Notes under the pieces: model-generated
What the model saw: only the letters and a program-made list of their open reading frames with translations
Databases searched by the model: none
What the model was told of the DNA's origin: nothing
Shown: positions 1 to 11,675 of the stretch, piece by piece
Layout: each line of letters begins with the position of its first letter
How positions within the stretch are numbered: the stretch's first letter is position 1
Program-made: the position numbers and the translations under genes
Origin: Alnus glutinosa
Taxonomy: Eukaryota; Streptophyta; Magnoliopsida; Fagales; Betulaceae
DNA length: 64,000 bases
NCBI RefSeq assembly: GCF_958979055.1
Contig: NC_084891.1
Coordinates: 23,314,001-23,378,000 of the forward strand
Direction: 5' to 3'

Positions 1-750
1 ACTTGTCATAATTGACCTTAGACTTCCAAGCTTATCGATCTACCATTAGTCTCGCTTATAAACATTAACCCTGACCTAAAATTTAAAACTTAGACTGGTA
101 AGCTTTTTATCAATAGTTACACCGATGAATTAATACTCGGGACCATTAGAACAGTTCTCGAATCATCGGGACGATCTATGTATAGAATTTTCTAACATTT
201 AAAAGATCATACTTTCTAACTCGTCAAACAAGTTTTAAGGTCTATAAGAACTACTTTTCATTAACTTAAGCAATAAACACACTTCAAAACAAAACTTAAA
301 AGGCTTTAAGTCTCGGGCTTTAACTTAAGAATTGAACATTTCATATAGAAAATGAAACTTTCATGTTCAATATCTTTAAAATCACAAGGATCTTCATCAC
401 AACACATCTAAGAGTTAGTGATCTATTCTTTAACAGGTTCAAAAGTAGCCAACTCATTGTTTGCTCTAACAAATGCATCATCACTTATATCTTGATGTTT
501 TTTTTCTCCTCCCCTTCATTGTAATTGCACAATTACCTTTGATTAAAACAACTGGCATCTTCAAATTTCACATAGCATAATTGCAACCATTGAACACAAG
601 CACTTCGAATTTGTGGAGCTCGAACCAGTTACAAAAAAAAATTGAGCAAATAGAGGAATAGGATCAAACATGCATGTATATGAATCTTGTACGAAAAAGT
701 GACAAGACAACCTTTTCTTATGATACTATTGTTAGAATTTGCAGTAACAC
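1..750. other. AT-rich intergenic DNA, nothing recognised
   Basis: No reading frame with family resemblance, no RNA gene and no clear repeat boundary was seen here. It is ordinary AT-rich plant intergenic sequence up to the target duplication of the solo LTR that follows. Confidence 0.5.
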
Positions 751-755
751 ATGGC

Positions 756-1242
756 TGTTAGAGTATATTTGGACAAGAAATGCTTGATATTTTAGTACTT
801 TTTTTAAAATTTGATTCCAACATGATGTGCTACAATCTTATGAGATTGTGACACATTAGAATCAAATTCTGAATATTTTTTTTTTTTTTTTTTAAAAAAA
901 AGTGTTTAGATATCTAGCATTCCTCTATTTGAATTACCATAAAGCTAGAGATTTGATGAAAATTGTATTGCCTTTGATAAAGATTAGATTACCTTGAATT
1001 TAGGAATTTGATGATATTGAATCACCCTAAATTAAGGGATTTGATTTGGATTATATTTCATAACTCTATAAATAGAGCTTTTTGTATTGTACACTCATCA
1101 AGTGAAATAAGAGTATAATGTAGTTCTTTAAGCTTTATCCTGTGAACATAGGTCATAGACCGAACCACGTAAAATCTCTTGTCTCTATTTTCTATTATTC
1201 CGCTATTGCTTTTATATTCCTATATCATTATTGTTTTCTTCA
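756..1242 (+). mobile_element. Solo LTR, Copia-like, with 5-bp target duplication
   Basis: The element starts TGTTAGAG and ends TTCTTCA, the TG...CA ends of an LTR. It is flanked by the identical 5-mer ATGGC at 751-755 and 1243-1247, as integrase leaves. A TATA-like box (TATAAATA) near 1070 and the downstream stretch CCGAACCACGTAAAATCTC resemble the U3/R regions of plant Copia LTRs. No internal domain follows, so this is a solo LTR left by LTR-LTR recombination. The intact duplication argues for moderate age. Copia assignment is inferred from LTR style only. Confidence 0.7.
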
Positions 1243-1390
1243 ATGGCCACGTAAGAAAAGACTTTAAAAAAAAAAAAAATCAAGAATACAGCGTGATTCG
1301 ACAAGATTGTTTACGTCCACATACAACCAGAAAGTTCTCTTCAAAAAAAAAAACAAGAAAGTTATTCTTTATTCGCTCGTATTAGGAAAA

Positions 1391-1770
1391 AGAGTAATGA
1401 TTCACTACTACCTAAATATACAACTTTTCACCACCTTGTCTATGTGGCAAGGTGGTCCCTCACCTTAATTTATTTTTAAAAAGAGAAATGATCCCTACAC
1501 TCATTTCTCACAACAGTCTCACAACAAGCTGACGTGACTGATAGTATTTTATTATTTTTTTACAAAAAGAAAAGAAAACAAAACAAAAAAAAAAGTAATA
1601 AAATATTACCAGCCACATCAGCTTGTTGTAGGGCTGTTGTGAGAAATGAGTGTACGGATCATTTCTCTTTTAAAAAATAAAAAAACTCAAAAAGTAGTGG
1701 GGGACCACCTTGCCACATAGGCAAGGTGGTAAAAAATTGTATATTTAGGTGACATTGAATCATTATTCTT
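1391..1770. mobile_element. Foldback MITE (same family as 20751-20855), hosting a nested element
   Basis: The left end (AGAGTAATGATTCACTAC, then CCTAAATATACAACTTTTCA) is repeated in inverted form at the right end, finishing near AATCATTATTCTT. Both arms carry CCACCTTGCC-type sequence next to the loop. The same arms, without the central insert, form the compact hairpin at 20751-20855, so the two are copies of one family. The middle holds a second inverted-repeat element at about 1476-1677. Confidence 0.7.
1476..1677. mobile_element. Nested foldback MITE
   Basis: The left arm reads AAAGAGAAATGATCC, then CACTCATTTCTCACAACAG and CAACAAGCTGACGTG. The right arm is its inverse, with CAGCTTGTTGTAG, GTGAGAAATGAGTGT and GGATCATTTCTCTTTT. 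The arms are about 65-75 bp around an A-rich loop. It lies between the two arms of the 1391-1770 element and so was inserted later. Confidence 0.65.
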
Positions 1771-4250
1771 AGAAAAAATAATGCCATAATTTTTTTCCTT
1801 TCTCTAAAACCGTTAACTAATTTAGGATACAATACAAAAGCACAATTGATATACATGAACTCTGCTTACCTGCAAAAACATTCCTATAAAACATTATAAT
1901 ATCATACCGTCAAACAGTAAAATAGCATTTATATCTATGTAAATTTTATAAAATTCATGTTTGAATGTCTTACTCAACTTAAATTTTTTTTTTTTTTTTT
2001 AAAAAAAATGTTTGGAAGAGATAAAAAAAAAAAAAAATAATTATACCCAACTAAAATCTTTTCAACCCAACTCAATTATTTTTTTACCCAACTCGATCAT
2101 TTTTTTTCAACCCAACTCAAAAACAAAAATTAAAATAAAACCAAAACCAAAAACAAAAAGTAATAGGTCTGGCTGAATCACTCCCAAGTGTCAGGGGTGG
2201 CTGAGCACCCCTAGGGGTAGTTTTCAATCCAACCCTTCTTTTTTATTTATTTTTTTTTTTCAGTTTTTTTTTTTTATTATTATTATTATTTTCAGTGTTA
2301 GTTTTACTTTTCCCTAATATATTCAATTTAATTCACCTTTTCAAACATATATTTCCAATTTTGTTTTCTATTCTCTAAGCCATCCAAACATAATTTCAAA
2401 TCTTTTTTTTCTTAGTATTCACAATTTTAAAAAAAAAATACAAAAAAAATCGTACACCCAAACGAGTCCAAATTTCTTAAATTACAATTTTATTATTTTT
2501 ATTTTTTTAAAAAAAAGATAGTATTTTGAAAATTTCTTATCCCTTCATTAGGAGTTAAAGGAAAATCCTACCAAATAGATGGAATTGTAATCTTTTTCAA
2601 AATTCGATATATTAAATTAAGAGTAGTAAAACTTCAAAAAGAAAGTTACAAAAATAATAAAAAAGAAAAGAAAAGAAAAGGTAAAAAGTGAAATTTCTTC
2701 TATAAAGTTCAAGTTGAGGTCAAAACCACCATATTTTATACGACGACATAGGCTTTTGGCCTTTTGCCTCGTTAACTTAGAATAAAACAGTCTCAAGGAT
2801 AGATTCAAAAAGCTGGAGAGAGAGAGAGAGCCACATCATAAATCACCTTTTACAGTGACACACAAATGGAATCTCCGCTTCGTGAAGACTGAAGAGCGCC
2901 AAGAAAAGGAGAAAAAGGCCCACCTCTTGAGAAAAAGGCCAAATCCCTAATAGTCAGCATGCCTATCTCTCCAACTTGCCGCCGCCCTCCAATATCCGAG
3001 CTTCCAATGCAAAGTCCAAGTTCTAAATAATGTAGGAAAAAACTCTACATTCTTCTTTAAAATTATCATGATAATATTTTTTTAAATTTTTATTTGAGAT
3101 AATATCTTTTTTAAACTGTCAAAAAAATTGTAAAATGTCCCTCAAGATCAGTAAAAAGATAAAAATGACTTCAAAATTTTTTCAATAAAACAAAAAATAT
3201 CCCTATAAATTTGAAAAAAGAAAAAAAAATGATTTTAAAGAAAAAAAACGAAAATTTTTTATTTAAAAAAAAAAGGAAAATTTATTTATTTTTTTTAAAA
3301 ACGAAAATTTTTAATTTCTTTAAAACAAAAAATCAGTATTTTGATTTTAATTGTCACGCCATCTCAATTTTATGACTTTCATACGACGATATACTAAATA
3401 TGATTACTGTCACATAAGCTCAATAAACACTTTCAAATCAGCTCAATATGATAAAGTGGGATGGGAGTGTGATTTTTAATATTTCTCTATCATGAATATA
3501 ATCCCCACAAGCAAGAGTGGAGCTAGCCTGCCAACTTTAGGGGGGCCAGAATCGAAGAAAAAAAAAAAAAAAAAAAAATTAGAAGGGAGGGCAAATTTGA
3601 AAAATAAAAAAAATTGTAGGGGCAAATTTTTTTTTTTCTTGAGAAAACCTAGGACCTTATGGGGCAGGCCCTCCAATGCTCTATGTGGCTACACCACTAC
3701 CCACAAGTAGCATGAATGACACCAAAAGCACGTGCAAACAAAAACAATTGTAAATTAAAGTTGGAGACAATTTTTTTTTATTATATTTTTTATCTTTTAA
3801 AATTAATGTGACTCTTAAAATTATTATTGAATTTAGAATAATAAATTAATATTAAATTTTGGTTCAATAATAATTTTGAAAGTAATGTCAATTAATTTTG
3901 AGAAGATTAAAAAAATAATTTTAGAATGTAAAAAAATACGTGTACTTGAAAGGGTAGGTAACAATAACATTTATCCGTACGGAAACATGGCTAGACAACA
4001 ATGGATAAATGTCTTTTCGACACATGGTGCTCCTAGTTAACGGGCGCCCGCATAGCTTCAAAATAACGATGATAATGCGTAGAAATTGAAGGCATCTTCT
4101 TTGGATTGATAATTTTCCACCCTGTCAAAGAGAGGATTACAGAAGGAAATAGAGAGAGATAGAAGAGAGAGGTGGGTGGGATTTGTTGTTGGCATAGGAT
4201 AAGAAAAAACTAAATATAAAAATCTCCGAAAACAAAATGTGTGGCTGCCA
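1771..4250. other. AT-rich intergenic DNA with T/A tracts and a hAT-like end
   Basis: No gene recognised. There are many homopolymer tracts, including a T-run meeting an A-run at 1984-2008, repeated CCCAACTC motifs around 2045-2120, and a GA microsatellite at 2815-2831. Positions about 3510-3720 (GGAGCTAGCC, GGGGGGCCAGAATC, then GGCTACACCACTACCC) resemble an eroded hAT-type element, but both ends could not be defined. A palindromic CACGTG (G-box core) lies at 3729-3734. Confidence 0.4.
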
Positions 4251-4672
4251 CTTGCCAGTCAATTTGTATCCCCACCCCCACTAGCCAATCGTCTTCACTC
4301 ACCCGCCAACCCCATCTCTCTCTCTCTCTCTCTCTCTTGCAAGGACACTTTTGGTTGCAACTAGCCTAAAAAAAGACCAAAACCCCATATATGATATATG
4401 CATGAAAAAAAAACTCCCCCAAAAAAGTGGGGGAAATGAATAAATAAAAATTATAATAGTAATGATCATATCAGAAAGAAAAGTAAAAGATAAGTGCAAA
4501 ATCTATCCACTCCAAAATCAAATGCGCTTTGTTCTTGCTAATACCATAAACAATAGCGGAAAAGGCAAAACACAGACATTAATTACAATTCCCTTGTGTG
4601 CGGCGCTCATCAACAGACACAGAGAAAGAGAGAGACGGGTACGGTTGGTAGTTGGTGCATATTTTGCTGGAG
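4251..4672 (+). promoter_or_regulatory. CRY1 upstream region and 5' UTR
   Basis: This is the sequence directly before the CRY1 start codon. It carries a CT microsatellite at 4316-4337 and a GA-rich stretch at 4620-4635, as is common in plant 5' leaders. The transcription start cannot be placed from sequence alone; the leader probably begins within the last 100-200 bases. Confidence 0.45.
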
Positions 4673-7600
4673 ATGTCGGGTGGCGGCTGTAGCATCGTAT
4701 GGTTCAGGAGAGATCTGAGGGTGGAGGATAACCCAGCACTGGCTGCCGGAGTAAGAGCAGGTGCGGTGGTTGCAGTCTTCGTATGGGCGCCGGAGGAGGA
4801 AGGCCACTACTATCCCGGTAGGGTCTCGAGGTGGTGGCTTAAGCACAGCTTGGCTCACCTTGATTCCTCCTTGAGGAGCCTCGGCACTTCTCTCATCACC
4901 AAGAGATCGACCGACAGTGTTTCTTCTCTTCTCGAGGTTGTCAAGTCAACTGGTGCTACTCAGCTTTTCTTTAACCACTTATACGGTCTGGTTTCTATTC
5001 TTTCCTCTTCTTTTTTTTCTTTTTTTTTTTTTTTCTGTTTTATTGTTTATCTCGCCTATTGCTTCTGTATTGTTAATAGTATTTTAAGCTCTCATCGATT
5101 TCAGTATTCTTTTTTTATACTTTCGGATCATGTGGAACTTGGACAGGCGTTGGCCTTCATATGCTTTTTCAACACTTGTATTCTTTTGGGTTTTGTTTAA
5201 TTTATATTATTAACTCTCGATCTTTGTATTCTTGATAATTAATTAACCAAGATTTTTTCTTATGATGATCGTATAATTTGGAACGGTTTCTATCAATAAT
5301 ATAATATGTTCTTTCTGCCTTTCTGGGTGATTTTGTTGCTCAGTAGCTATTTACAGTAAATAAAAATGTCTGATATATATGATCTATGAATCTATTGGAT
5401 TTTCCTTAATCTGTTTCTGTTCATCTTGTCTCCTTGTACCATCAGCTAAATTAATCAGTTTCTTCTGTATCTGTTCATCTTTCTTACTTAGAGTTTCTTT
5501 AATTAAGAAAAGGTAATTAAAAGGTTTCTCCACTCTGCTTTAACTGTACGTTAATCAATTTGACGGTAGATTTGGTTGCCAATTTCTGTTTTTCAGATCC
5601 TTTGTCGCTTGTTAGGGATCACCGGACAAAGCAGGTTTTAAGTGCCCAAGGCATAGCTGTACGTTCCTTCAATGCGGATTTGCTCTACGAACCGTGGGAT
5701 GTTAATGATGATCATGGCCGCCCATTCACAACTTTCACCGCCTTCTGGGAAAGATGCCTTAGCATGCCTTATGACCCGGAGGCTCCACTTCTCCCACCTA
5801 AGAGGATAATTTCAGGTTAATTTTCTTTCAAATCCCTTCCTAAACTTTCTTCCATATACTTAATTATTTCCTCTATATGTACTGATGAGATCTTTGATTG
5901 GTAATTATGTGTATTCATACGATTAATTAATCCTCTTGAGGTGCGAAATCTTATGCTTGTTCTTAATTTTAACGAGCAAATTATTTTGCACTATAATTAG
6001 AAACATCAACAAAAATTCATCGAATTTGCACTTCAATTTTAAAGCTTCCAAAGTTTGGATTAGGATCCTCTAGAATTCTTAGGGCATTCTACCGAGTGTG
6101 GGACAAACACTTATTTTTGGTCCTTGAGGTTTATGAGTAATACTAAGAAGAGAGAAGAGCAAAGAGGTTGAGTGTGAGATACAAGAGGGACTTGTAGCAT
6201 TATTCGGCAATTTGTAAAGAGAAATGCTACACACGCTCTCAAGTCTCAAGTGCACACTCCTTAACATGGCCGTGAAAATCACCATTGGATCTAAAATTCA
6301 ATGATAATTCATTCAAAATTCAATAGTAATTTTTACTGTCATGTCATGGAGTGTGTAGCATTTCTTATGTGTAAATAAGTGGTGGGGGCAATGTGTAAAT
6401 GAGTGGTAGTTTAGGAGAGGAAAGGGTAATTAACCCAAAAGTAGATCATCGAGATCCTATTTTGATATCAAAAAAAAAAAAAAAAAAAACTTGTTAGATT
6501 TGATAAGTTGAGTCTAAAAGACCATTAATTATATTTATAAGAATGTAAACAATTATATTTATCAAATATAGTATGTTTGAAAAAAAGAAGAAGAAGAAGA
6601 GTATTTTAATTTCCATTAATATACGGTGAAAACATTACTATATTGAATCATAAGCACCTCTTGGGTTGACGACAAAGGCATGAAAAAAATAGATATTCTA
6701 AACCTTAAAATCATGGTCTATTAGCATCAAAGATAACAACTCTGTCCTTGATTTAGCCATATTAAATATTTTACTTTGAATAAAAGCTAAATAAAAACCC
6801 TAAAAAAGCTCAATTTATTTCCTAGATCTTAGGGGCCAAACTTTTGGGTTTTAGAAAAATCCAATTTTTTTTTTTTTTTTCATATTTTTAAGGCTTGGAA
6901 TTTACTCAAAATTTAGGGGATCAGAGGAATTTTTTTTTTTTTTTTTTTTTTAAAAAAAAAATGGGGTTCTAGAGGGATTTTTTTTCATATTTTTTTGAGG
7001 GAGTCGAGGATATTTTCATATTCCTTTAGGGGTTAAGAAAGAATTCCAGATTTTTGGAGGCCATTGCCTCTTGCCCCTGTTTCCATTCGGCCCCCCTTAT
7101 TACAGTTATATCTATCAGAATGTAAACAAGCCAAATAGTTATATTGTCAAAATATAGAAGGTTTGAAAAAATTTAAATATTTTAAATTAATGTTAATGTG
7201 AGGGAAATATTACTGTATTGAATCATAATCTCCTGTTTGGTTGGTGACAAAAAGCAAGAAAAGAAAAAACCATGTAGTCAATTAGTATTCAAGATACCAA
7301 CTTTACCCTAGAGTAAGCCATGTTAAACATTCGATCTATTCTTGATCAATCATACAGTTAAACGTAATTAACTCTTTTAACTAACTACTTGAAGAAAACA
7401 GAATGCAGTAAAACGTTTTTCTACATCCAAAGTGTATTTTATTTCCATATCGTAAGTCCTGCAGTTAACTCATGCTGTTTCATGACATCTTTTGCACTCT
7501 TCTCAGGTGATGTATCAAGGTGCCCATCAGATGCATTAGTCTTTGAAGATGAATCAGAGAAGGGAAGCAATGCACTTCTTGCTCGGGCATGGTCACCTGG

Positions 7601-9838
7601 ATGGAGCAATGCAGATAAGACTCTGACTACATTCATCAATGGACCATTAATAGAGTATTCTAAAAATCGTAGGAAAGCTGATAGTGTTACAACCTCATTT
7701 CTTTCTCCCCACCTGCATTTTGGAGAGGTGAGTGTGAGAAAAGTATTTCATCTTGTTCGCATCAAGCAGGTTCTCTGGGCCAATGAAGGAAACAATGCTG
7801 GTGAAGAGAGTGTCAACCTGTTTCTCAAGTCTATCGGCCTCAGAGAATATTCAAGATACTTGAGTTTTAACCATCCTTACAGTCACGAAAGGCCTCTTCT
7901 TGGGCACCTCAAGTACTTCCCTTGGGTCGTGAATGAAGGTTATTTTAAGGCATGGAGACAAGGTAGAACTGGTTATCCATTGGTGGATGCTGGCATGAGA
8001 GAGTTATGGGCCACTGGCTGGCTGCATGATCGGATACGAGTTGTGGTTTCTAGTTTCTTTGTGAAGGTTCTGCAACTTCCATGGAGATGGGGGATGAAGT
8101 ATTTCTGGGACACACTCTTAGATGCTGATCTTGAAAGTGATGCTCTTGGTTGGCAGTATATATCTGGTACTCTCCCTGATGGCCGTGAATTTGACCGCAT
8201 AGATAATCCACAGGTACGGATGGATGTATTTAACCATTCTGCCTATTAAACCACTATTTATCTCAAAAACTTAAATGGTTAGGAATATCATTTAATTTAT
8301 ATTTTAACACTTTCCTTCACTTGTGGACTCAAACTCCCTCGTAATAAGTGAGACTCAACACGTACAATATTCAATTGAAATGAGAGGTGAATGACGGAAA
8401 GCAAGGATCAAACTCAGAACCTCTACTTTAATACCATGTTAAACCACCACTTATCCCAAAAGCTTAAGCTGATAGGAAAGATGAATTTAATTATTTAATT
8501 TATATTTTAACACTGGTCAGCCTGAGTCTTTTTTTGACCTTCTAGAAATAGACAAACACATCTTTTAATCTATGCCATTTGTTATTTATTCATCTAAATA
8601 ATTCTGGCCTTTCAAGATTAGATGTATCGCATATATAGGTCAAGATTTTAGTATTCCTAATAAATGTTTTGAACAATAAATTGAGTCTTTGTGTAACTTC
8701 TTGTCAGCCTCTGCAACTGACTGACCAGAAGGATGCATTATAGAAGTGCAGGAGACAAGTTTGAGGTTTTACTGTCCTTATCAGTTACATGACTGTCAAA
8801 ATTTGTTTTACTGAAAGAATCCTTATTACTTTGAGGTTTCCAACAAGTTCGTATTCTTTGTGACCTCTATATACTTTTCAATTGATCTCTTTTTTCTTTA
8901 CTTTTTTTTTCCTCTGAGATTGCAATTATAGAAAATTAATATTTGATTTATGCACTACTATCAGCCACAGAACTGCTTGTGGATGATAAGCCTTTACTAA
9001 AGAAAAGTTTCAGTAAGTTTTTATATCATTACAGTTTCAAGGCTACAAGTTCGACCCCAATGGAGAGTATGTACGACGTTGGCTCCCTGAACTTGCCAGG
9101 TTACCAACTGAATGGATACACCACCCATGGAATGCACCAGAATCTGTACTCCAAGCTGCTGGAATTGAGCTGGGATCGAACTATCCTCTTCCGCTTGTAG
9201 AGATAGATGCAGCAAAAGTCAGATTGCAAGAAGCACTATCAGAGATGTGGCAGCAAGAAGCAGCTTCAAGAGCTGCAATTGAAAATGGAATCGAGGAAGG
9301 GCTTGGAGACTCCTCTGAATCAGCCCCAATCGCCTTTCCTCAAGATATACAAATGGAGGAAAATCATGAACCATTGAGGAACAACCAACCTACTACAATT
9401 CGCCGCTATGAGGATCAGATGGTCCCAAGCATGACTTCTTCTTTGGTGAGAGTGGAAGAGGAAGAACCTTCTTCGGACATTCGGAATTTGGCAGAAGAGA
9501 GCAGAGCTGAAGTGCCAATGAATGTGAATACTCAAGAAGAAGAAAGAAACGCATTAAACCAAGCTGTTCTTCAGACCGTTCGCAGCAACAATGTGCCACA
9601 ATTTAATACGCAAGTTGTGCTGCTAAATGCTGCAGAAGATTCCACCGCAGAATCCTCTAGTAGTAGTAGGAGAGAGAGGGATGGAGGTGTAGTTCCCGTT
9701 TGGTCTCCTTCGGCTTCTAGTTACTCAGAACAGTTTGTGGGTGATGAAAATGGCATTGCAACTAGTTCATCATACTTGCAGAGGCATCCTCAGTCCCACC
9801 AAATAATTAATTGGAGGCGGCTATCTCAAACTGGGTAA
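4673..9838 (+). CDS. CRY1: Cryptochrome 1 blue-light photoreceptor
   Basis: Flavoprotein blue-light receptor controlling de-etiolation and COP1/SPA activity. Coding exons are 4673-4985, 5597-5815, 7507-8213 and 9035-9838; phases agree and give 680 aa, against 681 in Arabidopsis. The start is the ATG before SGGGCSIVWFRRDLRVEDNP. Residues 1 to about 490 form the photolyase-like region with the FAD pocket (LLARAWSPGWSN; GRTGYPLVDAGMRELWATGW) and conserved DTLLDADLESDALGWQY, which holds the counterparts of Arabidopsis Asp396 and Trp400. The C-terminal tail has the DAS elements in order: DQMVPS, an acidic patch (EEEEPSSD) and STAESSSS, ending NWRRLSQTG. The COP1-binding VP motif reads VVPVWSP, where Arabidopsis has VPEWSP as I recall. 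Intron 3 holds a small LTR element. A 3' UTR intron is likely (donor 9856, acceptor 10255). CRY1 rather than CRY2 is clear from the tail. Confidence 0.97.
6217..6367. mobile_element. MITE in CRY1 intron 2
   Basis: Terminal inverted repeats AGAAATGCTACACAC and GTGTGTAGCATTTCT bound a 150-bp AT-rich element lying wholly within intron 2 of CRY1. The interior includes CACCATTGGATCTAAAATTC and AATTTTTACTGTCATGTCATG. A relative with the same tips and interior lies at 10971-11136. Confidence 0.75.
6460..7100. repeat. Low-complexity and eroded transposon-like DNA in CRY1 intron 2
   Basis: Intron 2 (5816-7506) carries an A-run at 6471-6490, a T-run meeting an A-run at 6930-6961, and stretches such as AGGGGCCAAAC and TTGCCCCTGTTTCC that look like decayed hAT-type terminal sequence. 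No boundaries can be defined, and it has no coding content. Confidence 0.35.
8244..8512 (-). mobile_element. SMART/TRIM-type small LTR element in CRY1 intron 3
   Basis: Two direct repeats of about 66-76 bp (8244-8309 and 8437-8512), sharing TTAAACCAC and ATTTAATTTATATTTTAACA, enclose about 127 bp. Next to the right repeat, the minus strand reads TGGTATTAAAGT, matching the primer binding site for initiator Met-tRNA (TGGTATCAGAGC type). This shows that it is a tiny LTR retroelement in minus orientation rather than a simple duplication. No coding capacity; it must have been mobilised in trans. Total length is 269 bp, close to the roughly 290 bp I recall for SMART elements. Confidence 0.7.
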
Positions 9839-9862
9839 AAACTCTTGAAGCATTGGTATAAG

Positions 9863-10033
9863 AAAAATATTATTTAGTAGACGGCTATATGACTGTCATA
9901 CAACTGGAATGATGTGACAGTGAAAATCAGCCCTTAATTTTTCTTTTCTTATAAGCCCTTATTGATCTAAATGCTGATATTCACTGTCACGGCATTCCAA
10001 TTGTATAACAGTCTAATAAAAAGCATTACTCTA
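9863..10033. mobile_element. Foldback MITE in the inferred CRY1 3' UTR intron
   Basis: The left arm has AGTAGACGGCTATATGACTG, TACAACTGGAATG and GTGACAGTGAAAATCAG. The right arm is the inverse, with CTGATATTCACTGTCACGGC, ATTCCAATTGTATAAC and AGTCTAATAAAAAGC. The arms are about 75 bp. It lies inside the 400-bp interval bounded by a donor at 9856 and an acceptor at 10255, so it would be spliced out of the transcript. Confidence 0.65.
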
Positions 10034-10255
10034 AACAATTTTGTCTGCAACTGCGTCTTGCCTAATCAATTGAGAAAGTAATTACCAGCATGTAATTCGT
10101 TAAACTGCTCTCATACACTACAGATTTCTGTAAGGATCAACATGTCAAAACAAATGTCATTGAGAGAACAAAATCATGTTTATTTTTCTTAGTTGTTTCT
10201 CTCTCTCTATCTCTCTCTGTTTAAAAATTCGCCCAAGGTTTTCTTTTGTCAACAG

Positions 10256-10570
10256 GTAGAACATAAACACAAGAAGTGTAGTAGCTCAGAGGTGGAGACA
10301 AGTATCATGAACTCCTACGGGCCAAAGGGATGGTGTAGCAGCATCCCACATACGTCTTATACCACCATTTCTTTTCACCCGTCTGATCTGATGAGCTGCT
10401 GACCTTCCATGTTGTGAGATTCTCCATAAGTGATACGGGCAGCTCATCTGCTAGTCGCTTTCCTTTGTTGTTGTACCATATATATATATATATATGGCTA
10501 TGCTGTATAGTTGTAAGGGGAGAAGAGAGCCATAATAGGGTTGTGTAGTTATCCAATGAACCAGGTTTGT
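10256..10570 (+). other. Probable CRY1 3' UTR terminal exon
   Basis: After a pyrimidine-rich tract and CAACAG acceptor at 10250-10255, the sequence is less AT-rich than its surroundings and has no long frame. It contains a TA microsatellite at 10479-10493. If the intron 9856-10255 is real, the junction lies only 17 bases after the stop, too close to trigger nonsense-mediated decay. This is inference from splice-site quality and composition. Confidence 0.45.
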
Positions 10571-10970
10571 ACTTTCATTTTATTAATTAGGCTCATATAT
10601 TATTCTAATTTGAGTTTATGATATCCACATTTTCTTCTGCTTTGAAACATAAGCACATTTAAATTTAACTAGGTTACGACAGGAATGAAAACTTGTAAAA
10701 TAGCTGTTAATCGTCGTATTTGGCAAGCAACTTCAGATTGTTTTCTTTCTAGTTTTTTAATTAGTTTCTCTTTTTTTTTTAGTAAGTTAAATCTGACAAG
10801 ATATTGACTATTGAGTAGGAAGAGATGAGAAGGTTGTTCAATGTCAAATAATTGTTTCAATTTCGTCTGCGGTTGCACAAAAATAAGCAGACCGTGGTGA
10901 TTGTAAATAAAAGATGATGAGATAATTATTGGTGGGAGTTCACTTACTCTGTGATTATGACATTAAACAA
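10571..10970. other. Intergenic DNA, nothing recognised
   Basis: AT-rich sequence downstream of CRY1 with short homopolymer runs. No gene, RNA or bounded repeat was seen. Confidence 0.4.
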
Positions 10971-11136
10971 AGAGAAATGCTACACACACTCTTTGACGTG
11001 GCATTCAAAATCATCATTGGATGTGATTCTTCCAAAATTAAATGATAATTTTTATTGTCACGTCCATCACGGAGTATGGACTTTGGAGTTGCTCTTTTTT
11101 TGGTGTGTTGCAGTGAGAGTGGGTAACATTTCTCTT
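10971..11136. mobile_element. MITE related to 6217-6367
   Basis: Begins AGAGAAATGCTACACAC and ends GGTAACATTTCTCT. Interior words (ATCATCATTGGATGTGATTC, AATTTTTATTGTCACGTC) match the copy in CRY1 intron 2, so the two are members of one family about 4.7 kb apart. Confidence 0.7.
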
Positions 11137-11675
11137 AAACAAAAGTGTAGTGCCCATTGCAACTGCAGAGAAAGTCTTTGCTCTGTTTTTATCAATGAAG
11201 ATAGAGTCAATACCTTTGTCCAACACTATAAAAGTGATAAACAAAGAACTTGTTAAAGACTTGTTAAAAAAAAAAAAAAAAAAAAAACAATAGATTGAAA
11301 GAAACAGATGGAGATTGAAGCCCAAACAAAACCGGTCACAAACCGGTCACACCAATAATTTATGAAAAATATTTTACACCAAAACAAATGAAACTTTATA
11401 TAAATGCCCCTTGAAGTAATACAGTAATACTAGTACATGCTTAAACAGCCAGTTTGGCAGAATAAACGCCAAAGATAATTAGTTAGAGAGCTCAAATTAC
11501 CAACCAGAATATTGAAGTGTTTTCCGGGGAGGGGGAGGAAAAAGAAAAAAATTATAAAGAGAAAGAAAATGGCTTCTTTTAATTAAAAAGGAACTTCGAA
11601 AACTAGTCTTCACATTGTAAATAAAATAAAATCTTATTTCGGCTCTCACCCCTTTATTCTTTTTCTTTTCCAAAT

